Shown: piece after piece, positions 30,979 to 40,699 of the stretch | Numbering within the stretch: position 1 is the first letter of the stretch | Layout of the letters: every line of letters starts with the position of its first letter | Assembly (NCBI GenBank): GCA_963849005.1 | Contig: CAWKGC010000019.1 | Span: 558,001-622,000 of the forward strand | Direction: 5' to 3' | DNA from: CAWKGC01 sp963849005 | Lineage (GTDB): Bacteria; Pseudomonadota; Gammaproteobacteria; Burkholderiales; Usitatibacteraceae | DNA: 64,000 bases | Translations under genes and position numbers: made by a program | Notes under the pieces: model-generated | The model's database searches: none | What the model was told of the DNA's origin: nothing | What the model saw: the letters and a program-made list of their open reading frames with translations, nothing else

Positions 30979-31998
30979 TCAGACGGGCCGGCATGGCAGT
31001 CCGCGGCGGCGGTCGATCACGCCCTTGCGGAAGTAGTACGAGCTGATCTTGGCGGCGCACATGTCGACGACCGGCGCGAGCCAGGCATGCGCATCGGACT
31101 TGCGGATGAGCGGCATCACGAGCGGGACGGTGGCGCGATTGAACAGCGCGGTGCGCGCGATGTTGCGTGCCCGGAAGCGCAGGCGCGAGGCGAGGCTGTC
31201 GCCCGGCAGGAAATTCCCCGAGCGCGCGCGCACCCAGGCGTCCGGCACGTGGCTCTCGAACAGCTGCCAGTTGTATCCCTGCGCATAGGACCGCCGCGAG
31301 ACGGTGTCGATCGTCTCCGGGTGGTGATGGTAGGCAAGCGCCCCGTCGCAGTAGAACAGGCGCATGCCGCTTTGCTCGAGGCGGTAGCCGAGCTCGACGT
31401 CCTCGTGCGACGCCGGCGGCCAGGAGCGGAACATGCCGTTGGCCACCATGAAGTCCTTCTTGAACGACAGGTTGTTCACCCAGAAATCGCGATAATCGAG
31501 TTCGACCCGATTGCGCGGGAAGAGCGAGGTGACGATGCGGTTCCAGGTGTCCTGGAACGGCGTCTTCTCGAGCAGGGGCGATTGCTCCAGGCGGCCGACG
31601 ATGCCGACGGAGTGGTCGGGATGCTTCTCATGCATGCGCGCGTGTTCCTCGAGCAGGCGCGGCGAGGGCAAAACGTCGTCGGCGATCATCAGCACGACAT
31701 CGCCGCGCGCGCGCAGGATGCCGTTGTTGTGCGTCATGCCGCAGCCGGCGTGATCGTTGCGCACCAGTTCCAGACGATACGGGGTTTGCGTGGCGTACTC
31801 GGCGAGCCATTCGGGCGTCCCGTCGGTGGAGCCGTCGTCGGAGACGATCACCTCGAAGCGGTCCATCGGGTACGACTGCTGCGCCAGGCGTTCGAGGACC
31901 AGGCGCAGGATGTGCCCGCGGTTGTAGCTGGAGATCTCGACGCTCAAGAACAATTGCGCTGGTCCTTTCCTTTTGGCGAGGGGGCGCCCTCGCTGCAT
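30979..31998 (-). CDS. Family 2 glycosyltransferase
   Basis: 339 residues. Seen: LSVEISSYNRGHILRLVLERL, VSDDGSTDGTPEW, LMIADDVLPSPR (metal site region) and SHEDVELGYRLEQSG. The basic C terminus ends DRRRGLPCRPV. It is a paralogue of the glycosyltransferases at 28335 and 39637 but more divergent. Presumed cytosolic assembly of the repeat unit; donor and linkage not predictable. Forty-three bases separate it from the fusion protein gene upstream in the operon. Confidence 0.86.
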   Translation of the reverse strand: MQRGRPLAKRKGPAQLFLSVEISSYNRGHILRLVLERLAQQSYPMDRFEVIVSDDGSTDGTPEWLAEYATQTPYRLELVRNDHAGCGMTHNNGILRARGDVVLMIADDVLPSPRLLEEHARMHEKHPDHSVGIVGRLEQSPLLEKTPFQDTWNRIVTSLFPRNRVELDYRDFWVNNLSFKKDFMVANGMFRSWPPASHEDVELGYRLEQSGMRLFYCDGALAYHHHPETIDTVSRRSYAQGYNWQLFESHVPDAWVRARSGNFLPGDSLASRLRFRARNIARTALFNRATVPLVMPLIRKSDAHAWLAPVVDMCAAKISSYYFRKGVIDRRRGLPCRPV

Positions 31999-32041
31999 TG
32001 CCTGATTCTAGCCGACCGGCGCTTCGGTTCCGGCGAGCGAG

Positions 32042-34006
32042 TCACAGCCAGGGTTTCGGCGACCCGCTGAAGATGATCCGCGCGTTCGGTGCCGACTTGT
32101 CGGCAGGGAAGAAGGTGCTGTGGTTGAAGAGGTAGCCGGGGGGCAGGGGGACCTTCTTGCGATCGGTTCCCTCCGGCGTCATGGTGTAGAGCCCGGTGTC
32201 CTTCAGGTTCTTGCGGTCGATGTGCACGTAGAGCAGCAGCTTGCCGTCGCCCGACCAGGTGGGCAGCCATTGCATGATGCCGGCCGGCGAGAGCAGGCGC
32301 TCCTCCCCGGTCTTGAGATCGACCGTCATCACCCGCCAGGAGTCGCCGCCGTCGATGCGCATGAACGCGACCTTGGTCCCGTCGGGCGAGAGCTTGGGAT
32401 CGAAGTCGCCGTAGAGCCCGGCGGAAGAACTCGACCGCGGGGGGCGCGTGACCTGCCGCGCGCCGCTGCCGTCGGTGTTCATGACCCAGAGCGCGTCCGC
32501 GCCCTTTTCACCGGCCTTCACGGGAAACACCATCTGCGCTCCGATGCGGTGAGGATCGCTCGCCTTCAGTCCTTCGGGAGTCGGCACGCGCGTGATCTTG
32601 CGCGTCGCCAGGTCGATCTGGCGGATCTCCGGGCTCTTCTGCGCATTGTCGGTCGAGATGAAGATGAGCGACTTGCCGTCGGGCGTCCAGTCGCCGTTGG
32701 CGGCGATCACCCCCGGCTTGGGCGGGATGATCGTTTCGAGGCCCGTGCCGTCCAGGTTGAGCACCATGATCTCGGTGTTCTCGTAGCCCGCGTCTTCGGT
32801 CGCGAAGCCGTCCTTGTCGCGCTTGTTGTAACCGGTGATGACCACGCGGTTGCCGTCGGGCGAGATGCGCGCGTGCGTCATCTCCTTGTCCGGCCGCGAG
32901 AACAGGATCTTCAGGTCGCTGCCATCGATCCGCGCCGTGTAGATCGCGAATCGGTCGGGCGTCTGCTTGACGCGTTGCGTGCTCGGGCCGGCTGCCGCCA
33001 TGGGCGCCGGACGCGCCCCGCCCAGGTCGCGGAAGGCCGCGAAGGCCGACTTCTGCTTCCCGTCGGCCGCGATCAGGCCGTTGCGCGCGGTGAAGATGAG
33101 CACCTTGATGTCGTGGAGGAAGTTCCACGCGACCATCGCGGGCTTCAGGTCGGCCATCAGGCGCGGAAGGTTGCGGATGAACGTGACCTGGTTCGCCTCG
33201 CCGGAGCCGCCGTCCGAAGGCCAGCTGAGTTCGACGAAGACTTCCTCGCGCCCGGTGCGATAGGCGGCGATGCGCCCGTAGTAGTCGGCGGCGATCGAGG
33301 AGGGGCCCTTGCTGTCGAAGAGCTTCACCGGGTCGGAGCTGAAGGCGAGCAGGTCGAGTTGTGCGCGCACGGCGTCGATGACCTCACGGTTGGCCTTCGC
33401 GTCGCGCTTCTGCATTGCGTCCCACTGAAAGGCGACGAAGACCTTGGTGGCGGGCGAGGCCTGCTTGATGCGTTCATAGAGCTTGCGATAGACGGCGGAA
33501 AAGGCCGAGTACTCGCCCGGATCGGAAAGCGCGAGCAGGTTCACGTCGGTGGCGAGCGCCAGGTACGGTGGCTTCAGCTCGGCGACTTCGAGCGCCATCT
33601 TGCTGTAGGCCTCGGCCACGGCCGGATTGGTGAAGGAGATGCGGCCTCCCGCCCCCGTCACCTCGCGCGGCACCTCCAGCTTCGCGCCCTTCAGTTCGTC
33701 GGCCTTGAACGGGCTCAGCTCGACCACGGGAGCCAGGTTGAATTGCTTCGCGAGGTCCATCATGCCGCGCACGGCGTTCAGCCGGTTCGGGTCGCTCCAG
33801 GTCACCCGGATCACCGAGAAATTTCCCAGCTCCGCGTTGAGCCGGAACATGTCGGCGACGTCGTCGGCGGTGTGGTCCGGGAAATTCCGGGGCGTCACGA
33901 CGGCGCCGGTCCGGAACGACGCCGCGGGCTCGGCGCAAATCGCGACCGCACTGGCCAGGGCCAGCACACCGCCGACAATCGTGGTGAACAGGTTTGCACG
34001 CTTCAT
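32042..34006 (-). CDS. Exported TIM-barrel / TolB-like beta-propeller fusion protein
   Basis: 654 residues. Signal peptide MKRANLFTTIVGGVLALASA. Residues about 30-345 look like a glycoside-hydrolase-type (beta/alpha)8 barrel: YLALATDVNLL, a candidate catalytic Glu in VFVELSW, FIRNLPRLMADLKPAMVAW. Residues about 360-654 carry WD40/PD40 propeller blades: ARISPDGNRVV, DWTPDGKSLIF, KLSPDGTKVAFM, TWSGDGKLLLYV. The two halves match the separate proteins at 35536 and 40700. Start ATG 34006 overlaps the upstream polymerase stop (ATGA). Likely periplasmic or exported and acting on or binding the polysaccharide; this role is inferred. Confidence 0.82.
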   Translation of the reverse strand: MKRANLFTTIVGGVLALASAVAICAEPAASFRTGAVVTPRNFPDHTADDVADMFRLNAELGNFSVIRVTWSDPNRLNAVRGMMDLAKQFNLAPVVELSPFKADELKGAKLEVPREVTGAGGRISFTNPAVAEAYSKMALEVAELKPPYLALATDVNLLALSDPGEYSAFSAVYRKLYERIKQASPATKVFVAFQWDAMQKRDAKANREVIDAVRAQLDLLAFSSDPVKLFDSKGPSSIAADYYGRIAAYRTGREEVFVELSWPSDGGSGEANQVTFIRNLPRLMADLKPAMVAWNFLHDIKVLIFTARNGLIAADGKQKSAFAAFRDLGGARPAPMAAAGPSTQRVKQTPDRFAIYTARIDGSDLKILFSRPDKEMTHARISPDGNRVVITGYNKRDKDGFATEDAGYENTEIMVLNLDGTGLETIIPPKPGVIAANGDWTPDGKSLIFISTDNAQKSPEIRQIDLATRKITRVPTPEGLKASDPHRIGAQMVFPVKAGEKGADALWVMNTDGSGARQVTRPPRSSSSAGLYGDFDPKLSPDGTKVAFMRIDGGDSWRVMTVDLKTGEERLLSPAGIMQWLPTWSGDGKLLLYVHIDRKNLKDTGLYTMTPEGTDRKKVPLPPGYLFNHSTFFPADKSAPNARIIFSGSPKPWL

Positions 34007-35502
34007 TTGGCCTCCAGGGGAAGTGCTGCGCCGGGCTGCTCCAGGCGGGGCTGGAACGCGCCGCCGGGCGAACGTGCCAGCGCGACGCTGATGCCGACTA
34101 TGATCCAGAAGAACAGATACGGGACCGGCTCGCGGAAGATCGGGTCGCTCATGCCGTCCAGGACATAGGCGAACAAGGCAAGAAACGAGGCGAGGGCGAT
34201 GCGGCTGGCCGGTTCGTCGCGCCTGCGCATGAGGCGCCACAAGCGAATCATCGTGGCTGCGACCAACCCGTAGTATGCGATCAAGCCGAACAGCCCCAGC
34301 TCCGCGGCGATGTAGAGCGGCACATTGTGCACCGTGATCTCGAAGGCCCAGTCGAGGTTGTGCCGCGACATCGCGCCGATGTAATTGCCGGCACCGGCGC
34401 CGAACAGGAAATTCTCGCGCCAGATGCTGAGCGCAACGGGGAACTGGTCGAACCGCGCCGTGAGCAGCTCGGGCGGGGCGTCGAGCAGGCGGCGAAATAC
34501 CGTCGTGAACAGCCACGGCCCCGCGAGCAGGAACGCGGCGCACGCGGCGGCGATGCTGGGCAGCACGTTGCGTTCGCGCCAGAACACCAGGACCACCACG
34601 CCGATCACCAGCGCCAGTACGCCGAACAACCATGCCGATCGCGAGTAGCTGACGGCAAGGCCGGCCAGCGCGGCGACGAGAAGGAGTGCGCTGGTGGCGC
34701 GCAGGTACGCGGGCAAGCGCCCCGAATAGGTCCAGGCGAGCGCGAACGGCGCCACCATGGCCATGAACACGCCGAGCGAATGCGAGTCGTAGGTGGTGCC
34801 CGTGCCGCGCGCGACGTCCTCGATTCCCGGGACGACGTACTGGCTCTCGAGCTGGTCGCCGCCGGCGCCCTTGTCGAGGATCAGGCCGACAAGGATGCCG
34901 AACTGGTTCTGCACCACCGCAAGCGAGGACTCCACGACGATGGCAAAGCCGATGGCCATGAGCAGCCATGGCACATGCCCGGGCCGGAAGTGGCGCGAGA
35001 CGTAGAAATACACTAGCACATGCAGGAGCAGGTTCTGGAACGCGAAGATCACCAGGCGCGGCTCGCCCGAACCCGGAAGGGACAGCAGGCAGGACAGCAC
35101 CACCAGCAGAGGCCAAACGTCGGCGGCCTCCGGGCGCGGCATCGGGTCGCTGCGAAAGACGAGGATGCGGAACAGCCAGGCGAAGTAAAGGCCCGCGACC
35201 AGGAAGTCGATGATGCCCAGGCCCAGCGCGTTCGTCCAGGTGACGTAGTCGTCGAGGAAGAAGAACTTCTTGAATCCCGCGAGCGGAACGCAGAAGAGCA
35301 GAAGGATGAACAGCGCGTCGGAAAAACGCCCGGCAAACATCATGGAGACCGACACGAGCACCAGCGCGACCAACGTCACGACGAACCAGCGGCCCTCGAG
35401 GTTCCACAGAGGATAGAGGCTGGCGGCGAACAGGAACCCGAGCATGCCGACCAGCAGGAGCCTCGGGATGCCGCGGAAGACGTTGTTAGCGCCGCTGTCC
35501 AA
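34003..35502 (-). CDS. O-antigen polymerase/ligase family protein (Wzy-like)
   Basis: Polytopic inner-membrane protein that polymerises or ligates repeat units on the periplasmic side. 499 residues, about 11-12 hydrophobic segments. Seen: a long periplasmic loop with GTTYDSHSLGVFMAMVAPF and the ligase-domain signature FLFGAGAGNYIGAMSRHN...HNVPLYIAAELGLFG. Wzy and WaaL share this fold; the presence of Wzx, Wza and Wzz homologues favours Wzy. Its stop overlaps the start of the fusion protein gene. Confidence 0.86.
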   Translation of the reverse strand: MDSGANNVFRGIPRLLLVGMLGFLFAASLYPLWNLEGRWFVVTLVALVLVSVSMMFAGRFSDALFILLLFCVPLAGFKKFFFLDDYVTWTNALGLGIIDFLVAGLYFAWLFRILVFRSDPMPRPEAADVWPLLVVLSCLLSLPGSGEPRLVIFAFQNLLLHVLVYFYVSRHFRPGHVPWLLMAIGFAIVVESSLAVVQNQFGILVGLILDKGAGGDQLESQYVVPGIEDVARGTGTTYDSHSLGVFMAMVAPFALAWTYSGRLPAYLRATSALLLVAALAGLAVSYSRSAWLFGVLALVIGVVVLVFWRERNVLPSIAAACAAFLLAGPWLFTTVFRRLLDAPPELLTARFDQFPVALSIWRENFLFGAGAGNYIGAMSRHNLDWAFEITVHNVPLYIAAELGLFGLIAYYGLVAATMIRLWRLMRRRDEPASRIALASFLALFAYVLDGMSDPIFREPVPYLFFWIIVGISVALARSPGGAFQPRLEQPGAALPLEAK

Positions 35503-35535
35503 TGGCCCCGGCCGATAGGAACGCGATCGCCCGTC

Positions 35536-36693
35536 CTAGCGGCGAGCGCTTGCTGCTGGCGTGGGAAAGACGAGTTTCCCCGCCTCGATCAATGCCGGCT
35601 TGGCCTTGCCTGTCCCGTCCAGCAGCCCCATGCCGTTGAAGTGCCCGAAGAGAACGTCGATATCGACACCCAGCCCCTCGAGGAACGCCGCCTGCTCGAG
35701 GGTGAGCAGGTCGCGCTTGAAGAAATCGACGTCGTGCAGCACCGCCCAGGTGATGAACTCGGGGTTGGTTTTCGACATGAGGCGGGGCAGGTTGCGAACG
35801 AATTCCGCCTGCAGTTCCGGCGTGCCGCGAATCTTCGAGGACCAGCCCATTTCCGAGAATCCGATGGTCGTATTCGGATAGGCGTTGCGTGCTGCCCCGT
35901 ACCATTCAGGGGGAATGCTCGCGATGGAATCGTAGACGCCTGCATTGACGATGTCCTCGGGGTAGCCGGTGAATGCCACCATGTCATAGGGCGTGAGCAT
36001 TCCCGGGACGTCGGTGTTTTCACGGACGTAGTTCACATACCACACCGTGTAGAGGTACGAGGCACCCACCTTGGTCTTCGGGGAGATGATTTTCACCATG
36101 TTGTAGGCTTGCGTATACAGACTGCGGAAATTCTCGAACTCGGGACGGTTGAAGCGGAACAGCAGGTTCGCTTCCGTGGCCAGCACCAAGTATTCGGGCT
36201 TGTTCAGCGCGAGCCGGAACACGCTCGAAAGGTACATTGCGCGCGTGTTCGGATCCGCGAAGCTCTTCACCATCCCCTCGGGAGGAGCGGGCATGTCGAG
36301 GAAGGTCGGGCCGATTTGGAGCATCACCTTGAGGCCGGCCGACCGCATCAAGGAGACCAGCATCGGCATGTCCGCCAGCTTGGCCTGGTCGGCGAAGTAC
36401 CAGATGTGCGAGGAGTGGCTCCCGATCGCAGCCGTCAGGTACAGCGCGCGGACGATATCGTCCTGGGTCGTGAACGGATAGTTTGCGGCGATCATTTCCG
36501 AGCCGAAAGGCGTGTCTTTCGCGGCCTGGGATGTACCCATCGCGAACGCCAACAGCACAAAGGCCATCGCCCTCCTCGCCGTGGCAACGAGGAAGGGTTG
36601 CGGGTTGCTGGTGCCGGTTTCGCTCAACGCTGTCTTTCCTGGAACATGAAGGCCACAGGGAGATTTCCCCATTGCCACTCCTCCTGTAATCAT
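35536..36693 (-). CDS. Exported TIM-barrel protein, glycoside-hydrolase-like
   Basis: 385 residues from ATG 36693; ATGs at codons 8 and 43 are alternatives. A hydrophobic segment AMAFVLLAFAMGTSQA after RR is a probable signal peptide. The mature part resembles the first half of the fusion protein at 32042: YLVLATEANLL, IGFSEMGW (candidate catalytic Glu) and FVRNLPRLMSKTNPEFITW line up with its counterparts. No propeller follows. It lies 33 bases upstream of the polymerase gene in the same operon. Candidate polysaccharide-acting enzyme or binding protein; activity unproven. Confidence 0.75.
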   Translation of the reverse strand: MITGGVAMGKSPCGLHVPGKTALSETGTSNPQPFLVATARRAMAFVLLAFAMGTSQAAKDTPFGSEMIAANYPFTTQDDIVRALYLTAAIGSHSSHIWYFADQAKLADMPMLVSLMRSAGLKVMLQIGPTFLDMPAPPEGMVKSFADPNTRAMYLSSVFRLALNKPEYLVLATEANLLFRFNRPEFENFRSLYTQAYNMVKIISPKTKVGASYLYTVWYVNYVRENTDVPGMLTPYDMVAFTGYPEDIVNAGVYDSIASIPPEWYGAARNAYPNTTIGFSEMGWSSKIRGTPELQAEFVRNLPRLMSKTNPEFITWAVLHDVDFFKRDLLTLEQAAFLEGLGVDIDVLFGHFNGMGLLDGTGKAKPALIEAGKLVFPTPAASARR

Positions 36694-36706
36694 TATCCCT
36701 TATCCA

Positions 36707-37669
36707 TCAACGATTTGCATCTCCATTCGTGCGATAGAAATCAATCAGTTCATCGATCCTCCCGGCGAGCGTCTCCTGTGCCCGGAAGCCGAGTGCGGCG
36801 CGGATCCGGCCGGTGTCCGCAATCGAGTTGCGCAGCTCCCCAGGATGGGCTGCGAAGTACTGCGGGCGGGCGCGCGGATCGATCCTCTCGCACAGCAGGG
36901 CGGCGACCTCGTTGACGGAAGTCGCGATGCCCGTGCCCACGTTGTACAGACCGCTTTCGATCGGCGACTTCATCGACAGCATGTTCGCGGCGACGATGTC
37001 ATTCACGTGCACGAAGTCGCGGCGTTGCTCGCCGTCGCCGAAAATCCCCGGGGGCTCGCCTTGCAGGAGGCGGCGAATGAAGATCGTGATGACGCCCACG
37101 TACTGCGTGAAGGCCTGGCCCGGCCCGTAGGTGTTGAAGTAGCGCAGCACATGGCAGGAGATCCCCATGTGGCGCGCGAGCTGCAGGCAGTACTTCTCCG
37201 CCGCGAGCTTGGCAATGCCGTAGGGCGAGATCGGCTCGGTCGCGTGGGCCTCGTCGATCGGCGTGGGCGAGGCGCTGTCCGCATAGACCGCCATCGAGGA
37301 AGCGAAGACCAGCCTTTTCACCGCGCTGCCCGCGCAACACTGCAGCAGGTTCAGCGTGCCCATGAAATTGGTATCGGCGTCACCGACAAACTCCTTCACA
37401 GACGCGCGGATGCTCACGCGTGCCGCTTCGTGGAAGACGATGTCCGCGCCCTCGATCGCGCGCATGACGTCCTCGGGCGAGCGGACATCGCCCCGGACAA
37501 AGCGGGCGGTGGCGGGAATGTTCGCCAATTTGCCCATCGACAGGTCGTCGAGCACCGTCACCTCGAGGCCGTCGGCGAGGAGCGCGCGCACCAGGTGCGA
37601 GCCGATGAACCCGGCTCCACCGGTGACCAGTGCCTTGCGCGGCGACTCAGTCACTGCGGGCCTGGACAA
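36707..37669 (-). CDS. NAD-dependent epimerase/dehydratase (GalE-like SDR)
   Basis: 320 residues. Seen: VTGGAGFIGSHLVRALL, FHEAARVSIRASV, ASSMAVYADS (Ser/Thr), SPYGIAKLAAEKY (Tyr/Lys pair) and FNTYGPGQAFTQYVGVITIF. A UDP-sugar 4-epimerase is the best guess; UDP-glucuronate or GlcNAc epimerase are alternatives. Its 5' end overlaps the 3' end of the nucleotidyltransferase gene by 23 bases, so the two are probably coupled. Confidence 0.86.
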   Translation of the reverse strand: MSRPAVTESPRKALVTGGAGFIGSHLVRALLADGLEVTVLDDLSMGKLANIPATARFVRGDVRSPEDVMRAIEGADIVFHEAARVSIRASVKEFVGDADTNFMGTLNLLQCCAGSAVKRLVFASSMAVYADSASPTPIDEAHATEPISPYGIAKLAAEKYCLQLARHMGISCHVLRYFNTYGPGQAFTQYVGVITIFIRRLLQGEPPGIFGDGEQRRDFVHVNDIVAANMLSMKSPIESGLYNVGTGIATSVNEVAALLCERIDPRARPQYFAAHPGELRNSIADTGRIRAALGFRAQETLAGRIDELIDFYRTNGDANR

Positions 37670-38606
37670 AGGCGCGGCAGTCGATCTGGACCTCGGGGGT
37701 GACGATGAAGCGATCGAAGCCGGCCTGCGATGTCACCACAGTGTCCGGAAAGATGACGCTGTTGCTGATGGCGACGGGGTGCGTGATGCTTGCGCGTTCT
37801 CCGACGACCACATTGTGCAGCTTCGCGCCCGGATGGATCGTCGCACCCGCACCCACCAGGTGGTCGAGCCCGCGCTGCCGCAATTCAAAGAGGTTGCACT
37901 CGAGGACATCGGCGGGCGAGGTCAGGTTCACGTCCCACTTCACGACTTCCGCGGTGTACACGGGCCAGCCGTCGTCGACCATGATCTGGATCGAGTCGGT
38001 GATCTCATATTCGTCGCGCATCGCGGTCCTTGGCGTGCGCCGGATCGCGTCGAAGATGGGCAGGTCGAAAAGGTAGAGCCCGCAGCCCTTGACGCTGGTG
38101 GCCACATGGCGCGGCTTCTCGATGACGCGGCGGACGCGCCCGGTCTCGTCGTGATGCACGGTGAAATTGCGCCGGATCGCGGCCGGGTCAGGCTCGTTTT
38201 TCACGGCGAGCACCGCGCCCGCGCCCTTGGCGTCCATCATCTCGGACATCGCGGACAGGTGATCGCCCTTGAGGAAGATGTCGCCGAGCACCATGAAGAA
38301 ACGCGACGACACATGCGGCTCGAGTTGCCCGAGAGCGGAGGCGATGCCGAGGATCTTGGTCTGTTCGACGTAGCGGATCCGCACGCCGAGGGATTCACCC
38401 TTGCCGAGCGCCTGCGCGAGCTCGTGGCCGAGGTGGCCGATGACGATGTAAATCTCGTGGATCCCCAGTTCGCGAAACGCTTCGATATGATATTGAACCA
38501 GCGGCTTGTTGCAGATCGGCAACCCCGGCTTCGGATAGAAGTCGCTGAAGGGATGCATGCGCGTCCCTTTTCCGGCGGCCAGGATGACGGCAACGGTCTT
38601 TTTCAT
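37647..38606 (-). CDS. Sugar-1-phosphate nucleotidyltransferase
   Basis: Makes an NDP-sugar from sugar-1-phosphate and NTP; cytosolic. 319 residues. Seen: signature AAGKGTRMHPFSDFYPKPGLPI, VLGDIFLKGDH (metal-binding Asp), IEKPRHV and a C-terminal left-handed helix-like part (GAGATIHPGAKLHNVVVGERASI) as in GlmU/RmlA2-like or mannose-1-phosphate guanylyltransferases. Base specificity cannot be told. Divergent from the + strand glycosyltransferase at 38723; the 116-bp gap holds a TATACT on + at 38653-38658. Confidence 0.87.
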   Translation of the reverse strand: MKKTVAVILAAGKGTRMHPFSDFYPKPGLPICNKPLVQYHIEAFRELGIHEIYIVIGHLGHELAQALGKGESLGVRIRYVEQTKILGIASALGQLEPHVSSRFFMVLGDIFLKGDHLSAMSEMMDAKGAGAVLAVKNEPDPAAIRRNFTVHHDETGRVRRVIEKPRHVATSVKGCGLYLFDLPIFDAIRRTPRTAMRDEYEITDSIQIMVDDGWPVYTAEVVKWDVNLTSPADVLECNLFELRQRGLDHLVGAGATIHPGAKLHNVVVGERASITHPVAISNSVIFPDTVVTSQAGFDRFIVTPEVQIDCRAFVQARSD

Positions 38607-38722
38607 GGTTGTCCGGAATGGCGCGCGAAGTTCGTGGAAGTCGGTTCGGCATTATACTCAGCGCTCATGCGTGGCCTCGCCTCTCCAGGCCCGCGCTTGC
38701 CTCTATAAGCGAGGGAATTTCC

Positions 38723-39649
38723 ATGGTCTCTGCGTCGGCTCCCAGACTCACCATCCTGATCGTTACCTGGAACTCGTGGGGCGACTTGAAACGCTGCCTC
38801 GAGTCGATCCGCAAGGCCGGCGCCGGAGATACGGAAATCCTCGTGTTCGACAACGGCTCGATTGACGGAACGGCGGAAAAAGTGCGGCAGCAATTTCCCG
38901 AGGTGCGCCTCGAGCAAAGCCCGGTGAATCTCGGCTTGCCCCCCGCGGTCAATCGCGGCATACAAGCCGCGCGCGGAGAATTCGTGATGCTCCTCGACGT
39001 CGATACCGAGGTCAAGCCGGGCACGCCGGCGCGCCTGCTCGACTTCCTGCAGCATCGGCCGGACATTGCGCTGGTCGCGCCGCGAATCTATACGCCGGAG
39101 GGGACGATCGAGCCCAGCGCGCGCAACCTGCCCTCGGCGATGAGCGGCTTGTTCGGCCGGCAGTCGATCCTGACCCGCCTCTTCCCGGGCAATCCCTTTT
39201 CGCGCCGCTACCTGGCGCCGGAAAACCTCGCGAACACGGAGCCCTTCCGCATCGAGCAGGTTTCCGCGGCCTGCATGTTCATGCGCCGCTCTCTGGTGGA
39301 CGAGGTGGGTCCGTGGGACGAGGAATATCGCTGCTACTGGGTGGACTCGGACTGGTGCGCGCAGATCAAGCGGGCGGGCAAGGCCGTGTATTGCGTGCCC
39401 GATGTCGGCATCACCCATCACGAGAACAACCGTGCCGGCAAGAAGAAGAGCACCTGGCGCATCCGCCATTTCCACATCGGCGCCTATCGCTTCTATCGCA
39501 AGTACCATGCGCTCGGCCCTTTCGATCCCCGCGCCCTGTTTGCCGCACGGCGCCCTCTCCGCGCGCGCGGTATTGATGTTGCTCCTGAACGAATTCAAGA
39601 GCGATGCCAAGGCGGGCCCACGGCGCAGCCCGGCTCTCAATCGCCGTAG
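38723..39649 (+). CDS. Family 2 glycosyltransferase (rhamnosyltransferase-like), 3' end frameshifted
   Basis: 308 residues as read. Seen: LTILIVTWNSWGDLKRCLESI, VFDNGSIDGTAE, LLDVDTEVKPGT (metal site), and ACMFMRRSLVDEVGPWDEEYRCYWVDSDWC, typical of the GT2 group with rhamnosyl and related transferases. GAGGGA precedes ATG 38723. Near 39545 one extra base probably shifts the end: the alternative frame continues ALSARAVLMLLLNEFKSDAKAG, which looks more protein-like, so the true end may lie somewhat beyond 39649. It is the only + strand gene between two minus-strand blocks and overlaps convergently with the next glycosyltransferase. Confidence 0.82.
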   Translation: MVSASAPRLTILIVTWNSWGDLKRCLESIRKAGAGDTEILVFDNGSIDGTAEKVRQQFPEVRLEQSPVNLGLPPAVNRGIQAARGEFVMLLDVDTEVKPGTPARLLDFLQHRPDIALVAPRIYTPEGTIEPSARNLPSAMSGLFGRQSILTRLFPGNPFSRRYLAPENLANTEPFRIEQVSAACMFMRRSLVDEVGPWDEEYRCYWVDSDWCAQIKRAGKAVYCVPDVGITHHENNRAGKKKSTWRIRHFHIGAYRFYRKYHALGPFDPRALFAARRPLRARGIDVAPERIQERCQGGPTAQPGSQSP

Positions 39650-40689
39650 ATGCGGCGGCCGTCGCGCACCCCTCGCAGGAAATGGTAGTAAAGGAAGGCG
39701 CGATACATTTTCGGCTTGACCAGCTTCGCCACGGCAGGTGAGCTGTTCCGCCAGGTCGAAGAGCGGCCGCCAGAGCAGGCGCGCGGTAGGCTGCATTCAG
39801 CGTCACCCTGCGACCGGCCTCCCGGACCAGATGCCACACGATGCTGCGCTCGCTTCCCGGAATGAATTGGGGCCGCGCAGGACACTGAAATACTCGCGCA
39901 CGGTGTGCCGGTCCAGCACATGGAAATACACGGTGAGTTCGGGCATCGGCGCATGGCGACGGAATTCGCCATAGTTGAGGCCGCGCTCGTACCAGCGCGT
40001 GATCGCCTGGTCGAGCGTCATGACGTGGTAGTGGCTGGCCAGCGCCGCCTTCGAATAGAGCAGGCGCAAGCCGTAGTTCTTCAGGCGGATGCCGAGCTCG
40101 AGGTCTTCCATGCACGAGGCGCCGCCCCGGCCGCGGTGCTCGAGGTACATGCCGTTGCGCAGCAGGAAATCGCGCTTGACGGAGATGTTCATCGCGAAGA
40201 AACGATAGGCGGGAAGTTCCTTCAGGTCCTCGAGCTCATTGAAGCGGAAGGGGTCCCATTTGCGCAGGAACACGGTCTGCGTGAGGTCGGGCGACTGCAC
40301 CACCTTGCCGAGCACCGCGACCGGGAGTTCCGGATTGGCGACGTGCTGCTCGAGGTGCGCGCGAAGCGACCCGGGCGCGAGGAAGATGTCGTCAGCCATC
40401 AGCAGGATCACCGGCGCGCGCGCCTTCTCGATGCCGCGGTTCTGGGTAACCCGGGCCGTGGTTCTCGTGGCGCAGGTAGGTCAGCGTGAAAGGGACGCGG
40501 GGAATGATCTCCGCCACCACCGCAGCGGTATTGTCGGGCGAACCGTCGTCGATGACGATCACCTCGAAAGACTCCGGGGGGCAGGTCCTGCCCGGCAAGG
40601 TGATCGAGCGTGCGGCGAAGCGTCTCCGCGCGCCGGTAGGTCGCGAGGACAACGCTGATCTGCGGGGCGGCCCTCGCCGGGCTGTTCAT
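39637..40689 (-). CDS. Family 2 glycosyltransferase, five frameshifts
   Basis: Once joined, about 350 residues from ATG 40689: ISVVLATYRRAETLRRTLDH, VIDDGSPDNTAAVV, LLMADDIFLAPGS, SCMEDLELGIRLKNYG and a C terminus YRAFLYYHFLRGVRDGRRIYGD. It parallels the gene at 28335 along its whole length. Frame changes fall near 40575, 40450, 39835, 39765 and 39738; most fit a single C/G error. It starts 10 bases after the propeller lipoprotein gene. Likely functional in the organism, given full conservation between breaks. Confidence 0.78.
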
Positions 40690-40699
40690 CGCGTCGCCT

